A DNA stretch of 14,772 nucleotides. Origin: an uncultured Bacilli bacterium (GTDB lineage Bacteria; Bacillota_I; Bacilli_A; RF39; UBA660). Positions within the stretch are counted from its first letter, which is position 1, and each line of letters starts with the position of its first letter. The notes under the pieces were generated by a model. The model saw only the letters and a list, made by a program, of their open reading frames with translations. It was not told the DNA's origin and did not search any database. Location: positions 1 through 14,772 of the forward strand of contig CAJTYF010000039.1 in the NCBI GenBank assembly GCA_910583945.1, in the 5' to 3' direction. A program made the translations under genes and the position numbers. This document shows positions 7,336-14,716 of this stretch, in pieces.

Positions 7336-9304
7336 AAATAACACAATGAGAAATATATTTCCTTATTTAGTACTTGTAGTCGTTATTTTCTTTGTTTTAA
7401 CTGTTCTAAATATGGGTGGAGCGATAAAACATGAATTAACAACAGGAGAATTATTAGGTGAAATAGAAAAAAGTAATGTAACAGAAATCATCGTTACGCC
7501 AAGTAGTTCCGATTCTGTTTACTATATTGAAGGAAAATTAGCTAATTATAAAGAAAAAGAAACCTTTAAAGCTAAAGTAGTAGAAAAAGATTTGAATGAA
7601 ATTACAGCTTATGCCAAAGGAAATCCTGATATAATAAAAAAATATGAAACAAAAAAAGACCCAGGATCAATTTCAATATTATATATAGTCATTAATTTCC
7701 TTCCTTTAATTATTATAATAGGAGCTTCTTACTTTCTATTTACTAAAATGGCTGGAAGCAATAAAAATTCCATGGATTTTGGTAGAAGTAGAGCAAAGTT
7801 AAGTGAAAATGGCGGTAGCGTAAAATTTAAAGACGTTGCAGGATTAAAAGAAGAGAAAGAAGAAGTATCAGAATTAATTGACTTTTTAAGAAATCCGAAA
7901 AAATTTCAAAAATTAGGAGCTCGTATTCCTAAAGGAGTTTTATTAGTAGGTCCTCCTGGAACAGGAAAAACATTATTAGCAAAAGCAGTAGCTGGAGAAG
8001 CTAATGTTCCATTTTATTACATTAGCGGTTCCGACTTTGTTGAACTATTTGTAGGAGTTGGAGCAAGCCGAGTTCGTGACATGTTTAAAGAAGCTAAGAA
8101 AAACGCTCCATGCTTAATATTTATTGATGAAATTGATGCGGTTGGACGTCAAAGAGGTGCTGGACTTGGTGGAGGACATGATGAAAGAGAACAAACTTTA
8201 AACCAATTATTAACGGAAATGGATGGCTTTGGAGCTAATGAAGGAATTATTATTATTGCAGCCACCAATAGACCAGACGTTCTAGACCCAGCTTTATTAA
8301 GACCAGGAAGATTTGATCGTCAAGTAACAGTTAATTTACCAGATACAAAAGAAAGAGAAGACATTTTAAAAGTTCATGCAAGTAATAAGATTTTAGATCC
8401 AACTGTAAAACTAAATAATATTAGTGCTCGTACGCCAGGATTTAGTGGAGCGGATTTGGAAAATCTATTAAACGAAGCGGCTTTATTAGCGGTCAGAAAA
8501 AACGAAGAAGCAATAACAATGGATGACATTGATGAAGCAACCGACAGAGTTTTAATGGGACCCGCTAAAACAAGTCGAAAAATTACCGATAAAGAGAAAA
8601 AACTAGTCAGTATTCATGAATCTGGACATGCGGTCATTGGAATTAAATTAGAAGATGCCAATGAAGTACATAAAATTACAATTATTCCACGTGGAATGGC
8701 TGGCGGATATACAATGATGCTTCCAAAAGAAGAAAAAATTTCAGTAATGACTGAAAAAGAATTATTAGCGATGATAACCGGTCTTTTAGGAGGACGTGCC
8801 GCTGAAGAATTATTCTTAGGAGAAATAACCACAGGAGCAAGTGATGACTTTAAAAAAGCGACGAATATTGCTCGTAGTATGGTTTCTGAATATGGTATGA
8901 GTGAGCTTGGACCTATGCAATATGAACAAAAAAGTGAAGGCGTTTTCTTAGGCAGAGATTACAATAAATCAAGAAATTATTCAGATCAAGTAGCGTTAGA
9001 AATTGACCGTGAAGTAAGAAAAATAGTTGAAAATTGTTATGCAGATGCTAAAAAAATATTACTTGAAAATGAAAAATTAGTAAATATTTTAAGTGAAGCG
9101 CTAATTGAAAGAGAAACGCTAACAAAAGAAGAAATAGAATCCTTAGTCACAACTGGTAAAATTGCGGATAATTTAGAACCTTTAAAAGAAGGAGAAACAT
9201 CATTATTAAAATTAAGAGAAATAGCAAAAGCTAAAAAAATTAAAGGTTATTCTAAAATGACAAAAGAAGAGCTTGAAGAAGCAATTGAAAAAGGCTATGA
9301 ATAA
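7328..9304 (+). CDS. ftsH: ATP-dependent zinc metalloprotease FtsH, with an unusual C-terminal tail
   Basis: This is a membrane-bound AAA+ protease that degrades misassembled membrane and regulatory proteins. From ATG 7328 the protein has 658 residues. TM1 is about 11-28, followed by an extracytoplasmic domain and TM2 about 114-140. Walker A is GPPGTGKT (208-215), Walker B is LIFIDEID (263-270), and the second region of homology with its arginine fingers ends RPGRFDR (about 331). The zinc site is HESGH (430-434), and the third ligand is likely the second Asp of GASDD (about 507). ATG 7328 is preferred over an upstream in-frame ATG at 7304 because GAGGAG lies at 7315-7320 and the upstream residues are the tilS end in another frame. 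Residues about 625-653 form a SAP/Rho_N-like helix-extended-helix tail that ordinary FtsH lacks. Confidence 0.96.
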   Translation: MNRNNTMRNIFPYLVLVVVIFFVLTVLNMGGAIKHELTTGELLGEIEKSNVTEIIVTPSSSDSVYYIEGKLANYKEKETFKAKVVEKDLNEITAYAKGNPDIIKKYETKKDPGSISILYIVINFLPLIIIIGASYFLFTKMAGSNKNSMDFGRSRAKLSENGGSVKFKDVAGLKEEKEEVSELIDFLRNPKKFQKLGARIPKGVLLVGPPGTGKTLLAKAVAGEANVPFYYISGSDFVELFVGVGASRVRDMFKEAKKNAPCLIFIDEIDAVGRQRGAGLGGGHDEREQTLNQLLTEMDGFGANEGIIIIAATNRPDVLDPALLRPGRFDRQVTVNLPDTKEREDILKVHASNKILDPTVKLNNISARTPGFSGADLENLLNEAALLAVRKNEEAITMDDIDEATDRVLMGPAKTSRKITDKEKKLVSIHESGHAVIGIKLEDANEVHKITIIPRGMAGGYTMMLPKEEKISVMTEKELLAMITGLLGGRAAEELFLGEITTGASDDFKKATNIARSMVSEYGMSELGPMQYEQKSEGVFLGRDYNKSRNYSDQVALEIDREVRKIVENCYADAKKILLENEKLVNILSEALIERETLTKEEIESLVTTGKIADNLEPLKEGETSLLKLREIAKAKKIKGYSKMTKEELEEAIEKGYE

Positions 9305-9315
9305 TCGCTTTTTTC
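9287..9315 (+). terminator. Terminator overlapping the ftsH stop codon
   Basis: GAAAAAGGC (9287-9295) pairs with GCTTTTTTC (9307-9315), 9 bp with one G·U pair, around an 11-nt loop. The stem uses the last ftsH codons. It is AU-rich and so perhaps a leaky terminator. It also partly overlaps the -35 region of the next promoter. Confidence 0.5.
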
Positions 9316-9344
9316 TTGTTAAAAATTGCTAAGTGATTTATAAT
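9316..9344 (+). promoter_or_regulatory. Promoter of the poly-G surface-protein gene
   Basis: TTGTTA (9316-9321) and TATAAT (9339-9344) are 17 bp apart. The sequence from the -10 box onward (TATAATTGAATTA, then ATAAGGTA) closely matches the one at the paralogous gene (882-905), so the promoter-proximal DNA is shared by the family. Unlike the first copy, this spacer holds no palindrome. AGAAAGGA at 9388-9395 is the ribosome site for ATG 9405. Confidence 0.65.
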
Positions 9345-9404
9345 TGAATTACAAATAAGGTAAAAACATTATTTGGTTATAGTCTTAAGAAAGGAAAACA
9401 AAAA

Positions 9405-10575
9405 ATGAAGAAATTTAAAAAGACTCATGGGGGGGGGGTTATTAGAAACTAATAACCAACTAGAAAGGTTTACTGGAGTCAAAAAGAATAAAAAAATGAT
9501 TTATTCTATAGTAGGAATCTTGTTAATAATAGGAAGTATTACGTTGTATAAAACATTTGCCTTTTATGAAGAAAAGAAAAGCTTTAATATATTAAAAGGA
9601 AGAATTCCAGATTTTGGTTACGATATCAAATTATTAAGTGTTGTCGTGAATGATAAAAAAAGTGATTCAATACCAGAAAGAGGGTTATATAAAACAAATG
9701 TGCACTGTACGAATGGAACGTTTGGGGAATGGGATTATAATAATTGGAACTTAGTGTTAAACAATGTTAGCAGTGAATCAAAATGCAACATTGAGTTTAC
9801 AAGTGGATTAAGTGAAGAAGAATACAATAAATACATTGAAGCAGGAAAAGCGTTACATCGAAATACGTATCGAGGAAAAGATATAACTCGTTATTATACA
9901 GATGGAAGTTTATATACAAGAATCAGTAATGGAAGTTTTGAAGACATATATGTCGGTGATTATATCATAGCGAATGACGTAACATGGATAATTGCAGATC
10001 TTGATAATTATTTATATACTGGAGATACACAATTAACAAAACATCATGCTACCATTATTCCTGCAATACCATTAATGGATGCAAAAATGAACGATACAGA
10101 TACAACCGAAGGAGGTTATATAGGAAGTAAAATGGCAAAAGATATTTTACCTAATTTAATAACCGTTAATGGAGTGATAGGTAAGGCGTTTGGCATTCAT
10201 ATAATTGAATATAGAACCATATTATCAAATAGTATAGATGCAAATGCAATCAATCAAAGCGGGGGAGTATGGAAGGGTGCAAGTAATAATTGGGCATGAT
10301 ACACAAGAAAAGTTGATTTGATGAGTGAAATGAATGTTTATGGTGGTAATATTTGGTCGTCTAGTCATTACGATACAAGAATCGATAGTCGTCAATATGC
10401 GTTATTTCAGCTACGGCCAGAATTTATAAATAGTAACGGAAGAAGTAGATTTCATTATTGGTTAAAAAATATTTCTGGTGTAGGAATTTTTGCTGATGTA
10501 CATGGTCAAGGACAGTCTTTTGGTTATGTTGCTTCTGTTGAGAAGGGGGTACGACCAAGATTTTTAATTGGATAA
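9405..10575 (+). pseudogene. Membrane-anchored surface protein, off: poly-G frameshift plus nonsense codon (phase-variable candidate)
   Basis: The best start is ATG 9405, with AGAAAGGA upstream. It encodes MKKFKKTHGGG and then, with ten Gs at 9429-9438, leaves the frame and stops at TAA 9450-9452 after 15 residues. Nine or twelve Gs would join it to the long frame LLETNNQLERFTGVKKNKK. That frame contains a hydrophobic segment and the family motif YKTFAFYEEKKSFNILKGRIPDFGYD, shared with the 946 gene. The ectodomain has a small two-Cys segment (C..C near 9703-9788) and a C-terminal region ending FHYWLKN...YVASVEKGVRPRFLIG, resembling DUF6273-like domains (WLRSP...GVRPAF). A second lesion is TGA at 10297-10299, in frame, probably from TGG (NNWA-W-YTRKVDLMSE). 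The frame continues to TAA 10573-10575. ATG 9427 inside the G tract's edge lacks a ribosome site. Confidence 0.75.
9429..9438 (+). repeat. Homopolymeric G10 tract, putative phase-variation switch
   Basis: Ten consecutive Gs lie 22 nt after the A of the start codon in an AT-rich genome where even G4 runs are rare. Only tract lengths divisible by three keep the anchor and ectodomain in frame with ATG 9405. The other two frames meet stops within about 15 bp of the tract. This is the classic architecture of slipped-strand contingency loci. A sequencing or assembly error in the homopolymer is the main alternative. Confidence 0.7.
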
Positions 10576-10609
10576 AAAAAGTAAAGTTTAGATCTAAACT
10601 CTACTTTTT
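10576..10609. terminator. Bidirectional terminator between the surface-protein gene and gmk
   Basis: A long hairpin is built on the perfect palindrome GTTTAGATCTAAAC (10586-10599). One A/C mismatch interrupts it (10584/10601), and it extends through AAAAAGTA/TACTTTTT with A-tracts and T-tracts on either side. It directly follows the TAA at 10573-10575 and includes the gmk stop codon on the other strand, so it can end both convergent transcripts. Confidence 0.8.
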
Positions 10610-11294
10610 AATTTAATTTATCTTTATATAATGGTGAATTATCAAACTCTTTATTCATTAAAAACTCATGAATAATCTCTTCTTGATTTTCCACGGCAAT
10701 TTCTTCAATACGATCTACTCGACATGTTTCACTTAATAAAATAGCCTCTACTTTTTTAACAGCTTCTTCTAAAATATCATTCACTACTACATAATTATAT
10801 TTAGGAATTTCATTTATCTCTTGATAAGCCGTTTGGAATCTTTTAATTATTTGTTCATTATTTTCTTTTCCACGTTTTTTTATTCGCTCTTTTACAATTT
10901 CCATACTAGGAGCCAAAATAAAGATTAAAATAGTTTCTGGAAACATCTCTTTAACATGTTGAGCACCTTTAACATCAATTTCTAATATAACATCTTTTCC
11001 AGTATCTAAAATTTCTTTTACTTCTTTTTTAGGTGTACCATAATAATGATCTTGATGAACAATTTCATATTCTAACATTTCATCTTTTTTTATTTTTTCT
11101 TCAAACTGCTCTTTACTAATAAAATAATAATCTTTTCCGTCAACTTCTCCTTCTCTTTTCTTTCGAGAAGTGTAAGAAACGGATAAAGAGAGATTGGAAT
11201 TTCTTTGAAGTAATTCTTGAATAACCGTCCCTTTTCCAGCACACGTTGTACCAGAAATAATAATTAAATTTCCTTGTTTTCTTTGTCTAATCAT
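10608..11294 (-). CDS. gmk: Guanylate kinase
   Basis: Guanylate kinase phosphorylates GMP to GDP with ATP, an essential step of purine nucleotide synthesis and recycling, in the cytoplasm. The P-loop is GTTCAGKGT (residues 15-23). The GMP-binding segment follows as SVSYTSRKKREGEVDGKDYYF (38-58 region, with Arg44 and Arg47), then YGTPK (85-89) and the EIDVKGAQ motif. The length of 228 aa is slightly above the usual 200-210 because of a short C-terminal extension. The P-loop departs from the common GPSGVGKGT (P, S and G replaced by T, T and C) but keeps the GxxxxGK core. GAAAGGA lies 7 nt before the ATG at 11294. It has its own promoter and converges on the surface-protein gene. Confidence 0.95.
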   Translation of the reverse strand: MIRQRKQGNLIIISGTTCAGKGTVIQELLQRNSNLSLSVSYTSRKKREGEVDGKDYYFISKEQFEEKIKKDEMLEYEIVHQDHYYGTPKKEVKEILDTGKDVILEIDVKGAQHVKEMFPETILIFILAPSMEIVKERIKKRGKENNEQIIKRFQTAYQEINEIPKYNYVVVNDILEEAVKKVEAILLSETCRVDRIEEIAVENQEEIIHEFLMNKEFDNSPLYKDKLN

Positions 11295-11317
11295 ATCAAT
11301 TTCCTTTCAGTAAAAAC

Positions 11318-11345
11318 ATTATATCACGAAATATAAGAGAGTAAA
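11318..11345 (-). promoter_or_regulatory. Promoter of gmk
   Basis: On the minus strand TTTACT (11345-11340) and TATAAT (11323-11318) are 16 bp apart, in the 57-bp gap after the upstream same-strand gene. The perfect -10 box suggests gmk has its own transcript even if read-through from upstream occurs. Confidence 0.55.
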
Positions 11346-11351
11346 GTGATT

Positions 11352-12194
11352 TTATCGTGGAATTAAAATACGCGAATTTTCTTGTTCTTTAATTTGATAG
11401 TTTTGACAAAATTCACTAAAACTGTGACTATCTAGAAAAGGAGTTTCATCTAAAGAAAAAAGACTTAATAGTGCTTCCCCAAAACTTGAATGAAGTGGAA
11501 AATTGACTCTTTCTGTTTCTCGTAGTGCCTTTTTATAAGATTCTAAGAAAGAAGAAAGTTCAATATGAAAAAAATATTCTAAAAAATAAGCATAAAAAGC
11601 ATAAATATTATAATGTTGAGTAAAATGTTTCTCTTCAAAATTAAAATACTTATGAAAAATGGGAATATTTTCTTTTAAGACAAATTGCCCAGCAAAATAA
11701 TCTACCAATTGAGTAAAATTTTCTTTAATTTGAATGCCATCATTATCGATAATAGTTAATTTTTTATTTTCATTATTATATAAAATATTTCCGTTAGTAA
11801 ATAAATCAGGAAAAATATAACCTTTAACTCCTCCAGAACTTAAAATGTCTATAAGAGAACAAAATAAAGGCTTCCACCGATCTAAATTGAATTGCCATTC
11901 CTCACGAAAAAAATTTAAATCATTACCCTGAACGATTTTAGTGCGATAAGTAATAAATTGTTCCTCAATATAATAAATATCCGAAACTGGATTTACTCCA
12001 TTTAAATGATTTTTTTCATCCATCATATACTCTAAATTTTTTTGCATTTTTCCATCTAATGCTGAAAAATTTTGCTCTTGCACTGTTTTATAATAATAGG
12101 TACTATCTTTGCCAATCGCCCAATTTTGTGTTGTCTTTACACTATGAATTGGTTCTTCATGTGAAAATAATTCAACATAATCTCTTTTTGCCAT
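11352..12194 (-). CDS. Protein-kinase-fold (APH/choline-kinase-like) protein of unknown role
   Basis: The 280-aa protein has no membrane segment. Its middle resembles the catalytic core of the aminoglycoside phosphotransferase/protein kinase fold. FPDLFTNGNILY (128-139) parallels the HGDLHPGNVL catalytic loop (Asp130; Asn134 or 136), and LTIIDNDG (146-153) parallels the metal-binding DFDG motif (Asp150). The N-terminal part has a candidate beta-3 lysine in YYYKTVQ (Lys36) but no clear glycine loop. The loop carries one residue more than usual between Asp and the second Asn, so activity is uncertain. The substrate is unknown. It lies 57 bp upstream of gmk on the same strand. AGGGGG sits upstream of the ATG at 12194. 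Confidence 0.65.
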   Translation of the reverse strand: MAKRDYVELFSHEEPIHSVKTTQNWAIGKDSTYYYKTVQEQNFSALDGKMQKNLEYMMDEKNHLNGVNPVSDIYYIEEQFITYRTKIVQGNDLNFFREEWQFNLDRWKPLFCSLIDILSSGGVKGYIFPDLFTNGNILYNNENKKLTIIDNDGIQIKENFTQLVDYFAGQFVLKENIPIFHKYFNFEEKHFTQHYNIYAFYAYFLEYFFHIELSSFLESYKKALRETERVNFPLHSSFGEALLSLFSLDETPFLDSHSFSEFCQNYQIKEQENSRILIPR

Positions 12195-12223
12195 CCTAAA
12201 TTCCCCCTTTTTTATTGAAAAAT

Positions 12224-12232
12224 ACTATAACA
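12224..12232 (-). promoter_or_regulatory. Extended -10 promoter of the kinase-fold gene
   Basis: The minus strand reads TGTTATAGT, a TGn extended -10 element, 30 bp before the start codon. No convincing -35 is seen. The remaining gap (12233-12426) shows no gene. It contains a short, perhaps chance, match to the leader sequence of the surface-protein genes (AATTGAATTACAAA near 12318). Confidence 0.4.
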
Positions 12233-12426
12233 CAGTACAAAAGAAAATACTAGAGGATTTTTCACTTGCATTCTTAAGAAGCACAATAGATATTAATTTA
12301 AAACATTAGATAAATCAAATTGAATTACAAAATAAATAACAATATCCTATTGACAAATAAGCATAAAATTGTGTTTTCATTCATATGATTGAATAATTAA
12401 AGATTGTGATTTTTAAATATTGGAAA

Positions 12427-13638
12427 TTATTTTTCTAATATCAGTTTTTTTCTTCTAATATAATACTGAATTCCTCCATCTTCAAATGGTCGAGAGTCTA
12501 TCAAAACCTCCTCCTCATTATCGTCAAGATGATAGTCAAAATTTAAGCCATACATAGTCTCAAAAATAGTATATTCTTTTTTTGTTTCTCGAGATATATT
12601 TTTACGATTTTCTAAAGACAAATTAGAAATAAAAAGCAATTCTTCTCTAATTTTTTCTAAATCTTTTGTAGAAATCTTATTTTCCCATTTAACTCTTTCT
12701 AAACGAGGAACATATAATTTATGTTGTAAATCTTGATATTTATTTTGAATAAGCATTCTTTGCATCATTAAATAATTTTTTAGTTGTTCTTCATTAGCAT
12801 TACTAGTTACCAATTTTTCATAAATATTTCTTCTTTTTCTTTTTGTCGCCTCAAGTTCATTTTCATCTGAACAAAAAACATATCTTAATTCTCGCAATCT
12901 CTCCAATTTTTGTAATTGCTCATAACTAGATAAAATAGCCATAATTTGTACACTTTCTAAATTATATAATCCAGAGACAAACAATAAATCTTTATCATTT
13001 AAAACTGGTTTTGTATGAATTTCAATTTTTCGTAGATTAGGAGTAGAAGTTATTAGAAAAAAATGTTCATAATTAAAATGTATTCCCCTCAATTTCATTA
13101 AAATAGTATTTAAGTGTAAAACATTCTTATTCAGATGAATGATATGGCTTTGATCTAAACTAATAGATCTTCCAGAAAACCCATTAAATGAATCTAAAGA
13201 CATAATATCAGAAGATTCATCGTAATAATTGCAAGTTAAGCAACCTACTAGAGCCTCTTTGTATATCGTACAGTTTTTTGTATTAATAGATAATAAACGT
13301 GGATATTTATTTTTAATAATTTGGAATTCATTAGAACTAAATTTTAATCCCTTAAACTCAAGCGATTTAACATTATTAAAATCATATAAATTTACAAATT
13401 TATTCTCATATTTCTTATAGAGTGGATGACTTATAAAATAATCATTAACGGCATTGATATAACTTGATAAATCAATATTTCTTCTTCGACAGCCTTCATT
13501 TATAAAATAGGTCATTTGAGTACTAGAATATTTAGCATCTCCATAGATCCTAACTGATAGTTTATCAAATTTAATAAGCCTATGAGTTGATCCTTGCCGA
13601 TCGTCAAGGATTATTTCCTTATAATTTTGTAAAAGCAT
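12427..13638 (-). CDS. Leucine-rich-repeat-like protein, hypothetical
   Basis: This gene is not recognised as a named family. From ATG 13638 (GAGGTGA just upstream) the protein has 403 residues. A longer in-frame start at 13911 is rejected because it overlaps the divergent gene and lacks a ribosome site. Residues about 85-255 show irregular LRR-like spacing of Leu/Ile/Asn, as in NNVKSLEFKGLKF, TPNLRKIEIHTKP, LYNLESVQIMAIL and LERLRELRYVF. A charged helical stretch follows (about 258-330), rich in Lys/Arg/Glu, with an acidic C-terminal region (DDNEEEV). There is no signal peptide or membrane segment. LRR arcs usually bind proteins, so an interaction role is inferred. It is transcribed divergently from the transglutaminase-fold gene. 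Confidence 0.6.
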   Translation of the reverse strand: MLLQNYKEIILDDRQGSTHRLIKFDKLSVRIYGDAKYSSTQMTYFINEGCRRRNIDLSSYINAVNDYFISHPLYKKYENKFVNLYDFNNVKSLEFKGLKFSSNEFQIIKNKYPRLLSINTKNCTIYKEALVGCLTCNYYDESSDIMSLDSFNGFSGRSISLDQSHIIHLNKNVLHLNTILMKLRGIHFNYEHFFLITSTPNLRKIEIHTKPVLNDKDLLFVSGLYNLESVQIMAILSSYEQLQKLERLRELRYVFCSDENELEATKRKRRNIYEKLVTSNANEEQLKNYLMMQRMLIQNKYQDLQHKLYVPRLERVKWENKISTKDLEKIREELLFISNLSLENRKNISRETKKEYTIFETMYGLNFDYHLDDNEEEVLIDSRPFEDGGIQYYIRRKKLILEK

Positions 13639-13668
13639 AATATTCACCTCATCAATAATTTGTTTTAT

Positions 13669-13677
13669 ATTGTACCA
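13669..13677 (-). promoter_or_regulatory. Extended -10 promoter of the LRR-like gene
   Basis: The minus strand reads TGGTACAAT (TGn plus TACAAT), about 30 bp before the ATG at 13638. The -35 region is AT-rich without a clear hexamer. Confidence 0.45.
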
Positions 13678-13728
13678 TAAAAAATCAATTTTAATTGAAA
13701 AAGTTCTCGCCATTATAAGAATTATATG

Positions 13729-13734
13729 TATAAT
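13729..13734 (+). promoter_or_regulatory. -10 box of the transglutaminase-fold gene
   Basis: TATAAT at 13729-13734 lies 22 bp before the ATG at 13757, in the 118-bp divergent region. No good -35 is visible at 17 bp. TGGGGG at 13745-13750 is the ribosome site. Confidence 0.4.
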
Positions 13735-13756
13735 AGGAATGGAATGGGGGATATTT

Positions 13757-14716
13757 ATGATTATTGATATGAATAAATATAATGAATTAAACAAGAAAGC
13801 AGATAAATATAACGAATTATTCATGAAACAATTTAGTCTAATTTCAAAAACAAATCTATTAGAAGAAAAAATAGAAAGAACTAAAGAGTTATATTTGGAA
13901 TTAAAACGCATTAGTAAAGAATTTTATTTAGTAGGTGACAAAGAATTCGTAGGGTTAAAAAATCTTGCTGAAATTATTACTTGGTGTGAGAATATTTTTG
14001 AGGAATACTATATTACAGACATTTCTACGATAAACAAAGAGTATAATACTAGTGAAGAAAAACTACTAGGAGGTATAGTAAAAGAAGCTAGAGAATACTT
14101 ACATGATTTATTAACAATAAATGGGAAATATTCACATTCATTCGATTATTATAATTTAGAAAACTATTGTGAAAAATCGAGTGATAATATTTTAGAAATC
14201 TTTAATAAGAAAAACTTAATAGGTACGAAAATAAAAATGCCATATGGTCTAAATCTCAATTATTTAGTATATGGATCAGGATTTCATTGTTTTGTAATAG
14301 TAGAACTTAACAAGAATAATTATTTAGTAGATTGTACTTATAAACAATTTTTTAATCAAAATAGAAGTTTTTTAGAAAGAATAGGCATACCTCATCTGTT
14401 AGGCTGTAAACCAGGTGTGTTTATGTTAATGAATGAAAGACGAAGAAAAGTCGCCACCAAAATATTAAAAGAAGGATGGATTAAACTTACACCAGAAACG
14501 TTTAAAGATTATATGGATGGCTTTCTCTTATCATGGCGTAACGGTTTATATTACGAAGAAACAAATGACTTTTCTTTTACCACTCCTTATACCGCTGATG
14601 ATTATTGGGCTTTTTTGTACGAGCAAAAAGACTTAGCAAACTATGAAGAAATAAGAACATTAGGCTTCCAAAGAGAACCCTTAAAAAATCCAAACCTAGT
14701 TATAAAAAAACGCTAA
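13757..14716 (+). CDS. Transglutaminase/papain-fold-like protein, hypothetical
   Basis: From ATG 13757 (ribosome site TGGGGG six bases upstream) the protein has 319 residues. The longer reading from 13670 has no ribosome site and runs through the promoter region. The N-terminal 110 residues are charged helices. A possible Cys-His-Asp triad follows in the order and spacing of the transglutaminase-like/papain fold: Cys138 (ENYCEKSSDNILEIF, Cys at a helix start), His177 (GSGFHCFVIVEL) and Asp192 (NYLVDCTYKQFF). The C-terminal part contains GIPHLLGCKPGVFM and a Trp/Tyr-rich tail. No signal peptide is seen, so it is presumably cytoplasmic or exported by another route. Activity (protease, acyltransferase or deamidase) and substrate are unknown. 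It is divergent from the LRR-like gene. The last 56 bp of the window hold no supported gene. Confidence 0.6.
   Translation: MIIDMNKYNELNKKADKYNELFMKQFSLISKTNLLEEKIERTKELYLELKRISKEFYLVGDKEFVGLKNLAEIITWCENIFEEYYITDISTINKEYNTSEEKLLGGIVKEAREYLHDLLTINGKYSHSFDYYNLENYCEKSSDNILEIFNKKNLIGTKIKMPYGLNLNYLVYGSGFHCFVIVELNKNNYLVDCTYKQFFNQNRSFLERIGIPHLLGCKPGVFMLMNERRRKVATKILKEGWIKLTPETFKDYMDGFLLSWRNGLYYEETNDFSFTTPYTADDYWAFLYEQKDLANYEEIRTLGFQREPLKNPNLVIKKR

Noticed and set aside
8614..8832. 72-codon open frame on the minus strand within ftsH
   Set aside because: It is antisense to the conserved zinc-protease domain, with no start signals.
9427..9429. ATG 9427 as the start of the second surface protein
   Set aside because: It has no ribosome site and begins at the edge of the G tract. 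ATG 9405 has AGAAAGGA well placed and explains the tract as an in-gene switch.
10297..10299. UGA read as tryptophan (Mycoplasma-like code)
   Set aside because: prfB with a functional UGA frameshift site is present, genes here end in TGA, and Trp is coded by TGG.
12310..12426. Third copy of the surface-gene promoter/leader, based on AATTGAATTACAAA near 12318 and TTGACA near 12350
   Set aside because: The match is short in AT-rich DNA, no -10 box lies at proper spacing, and no anchor coding follows.
13229..13420. 63-codon open frame on the plus strand
   Set aside because: It is antisense to the LRR-like gene, with no ribosome site or recognisable product.
13639..13911. N-terminal extension of the LRR-like protein by 91 residues
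   Set aside because: It would overlap the divergent gene's start and promoter. The GAGGTGA site directly precedes the ATG at 13638.
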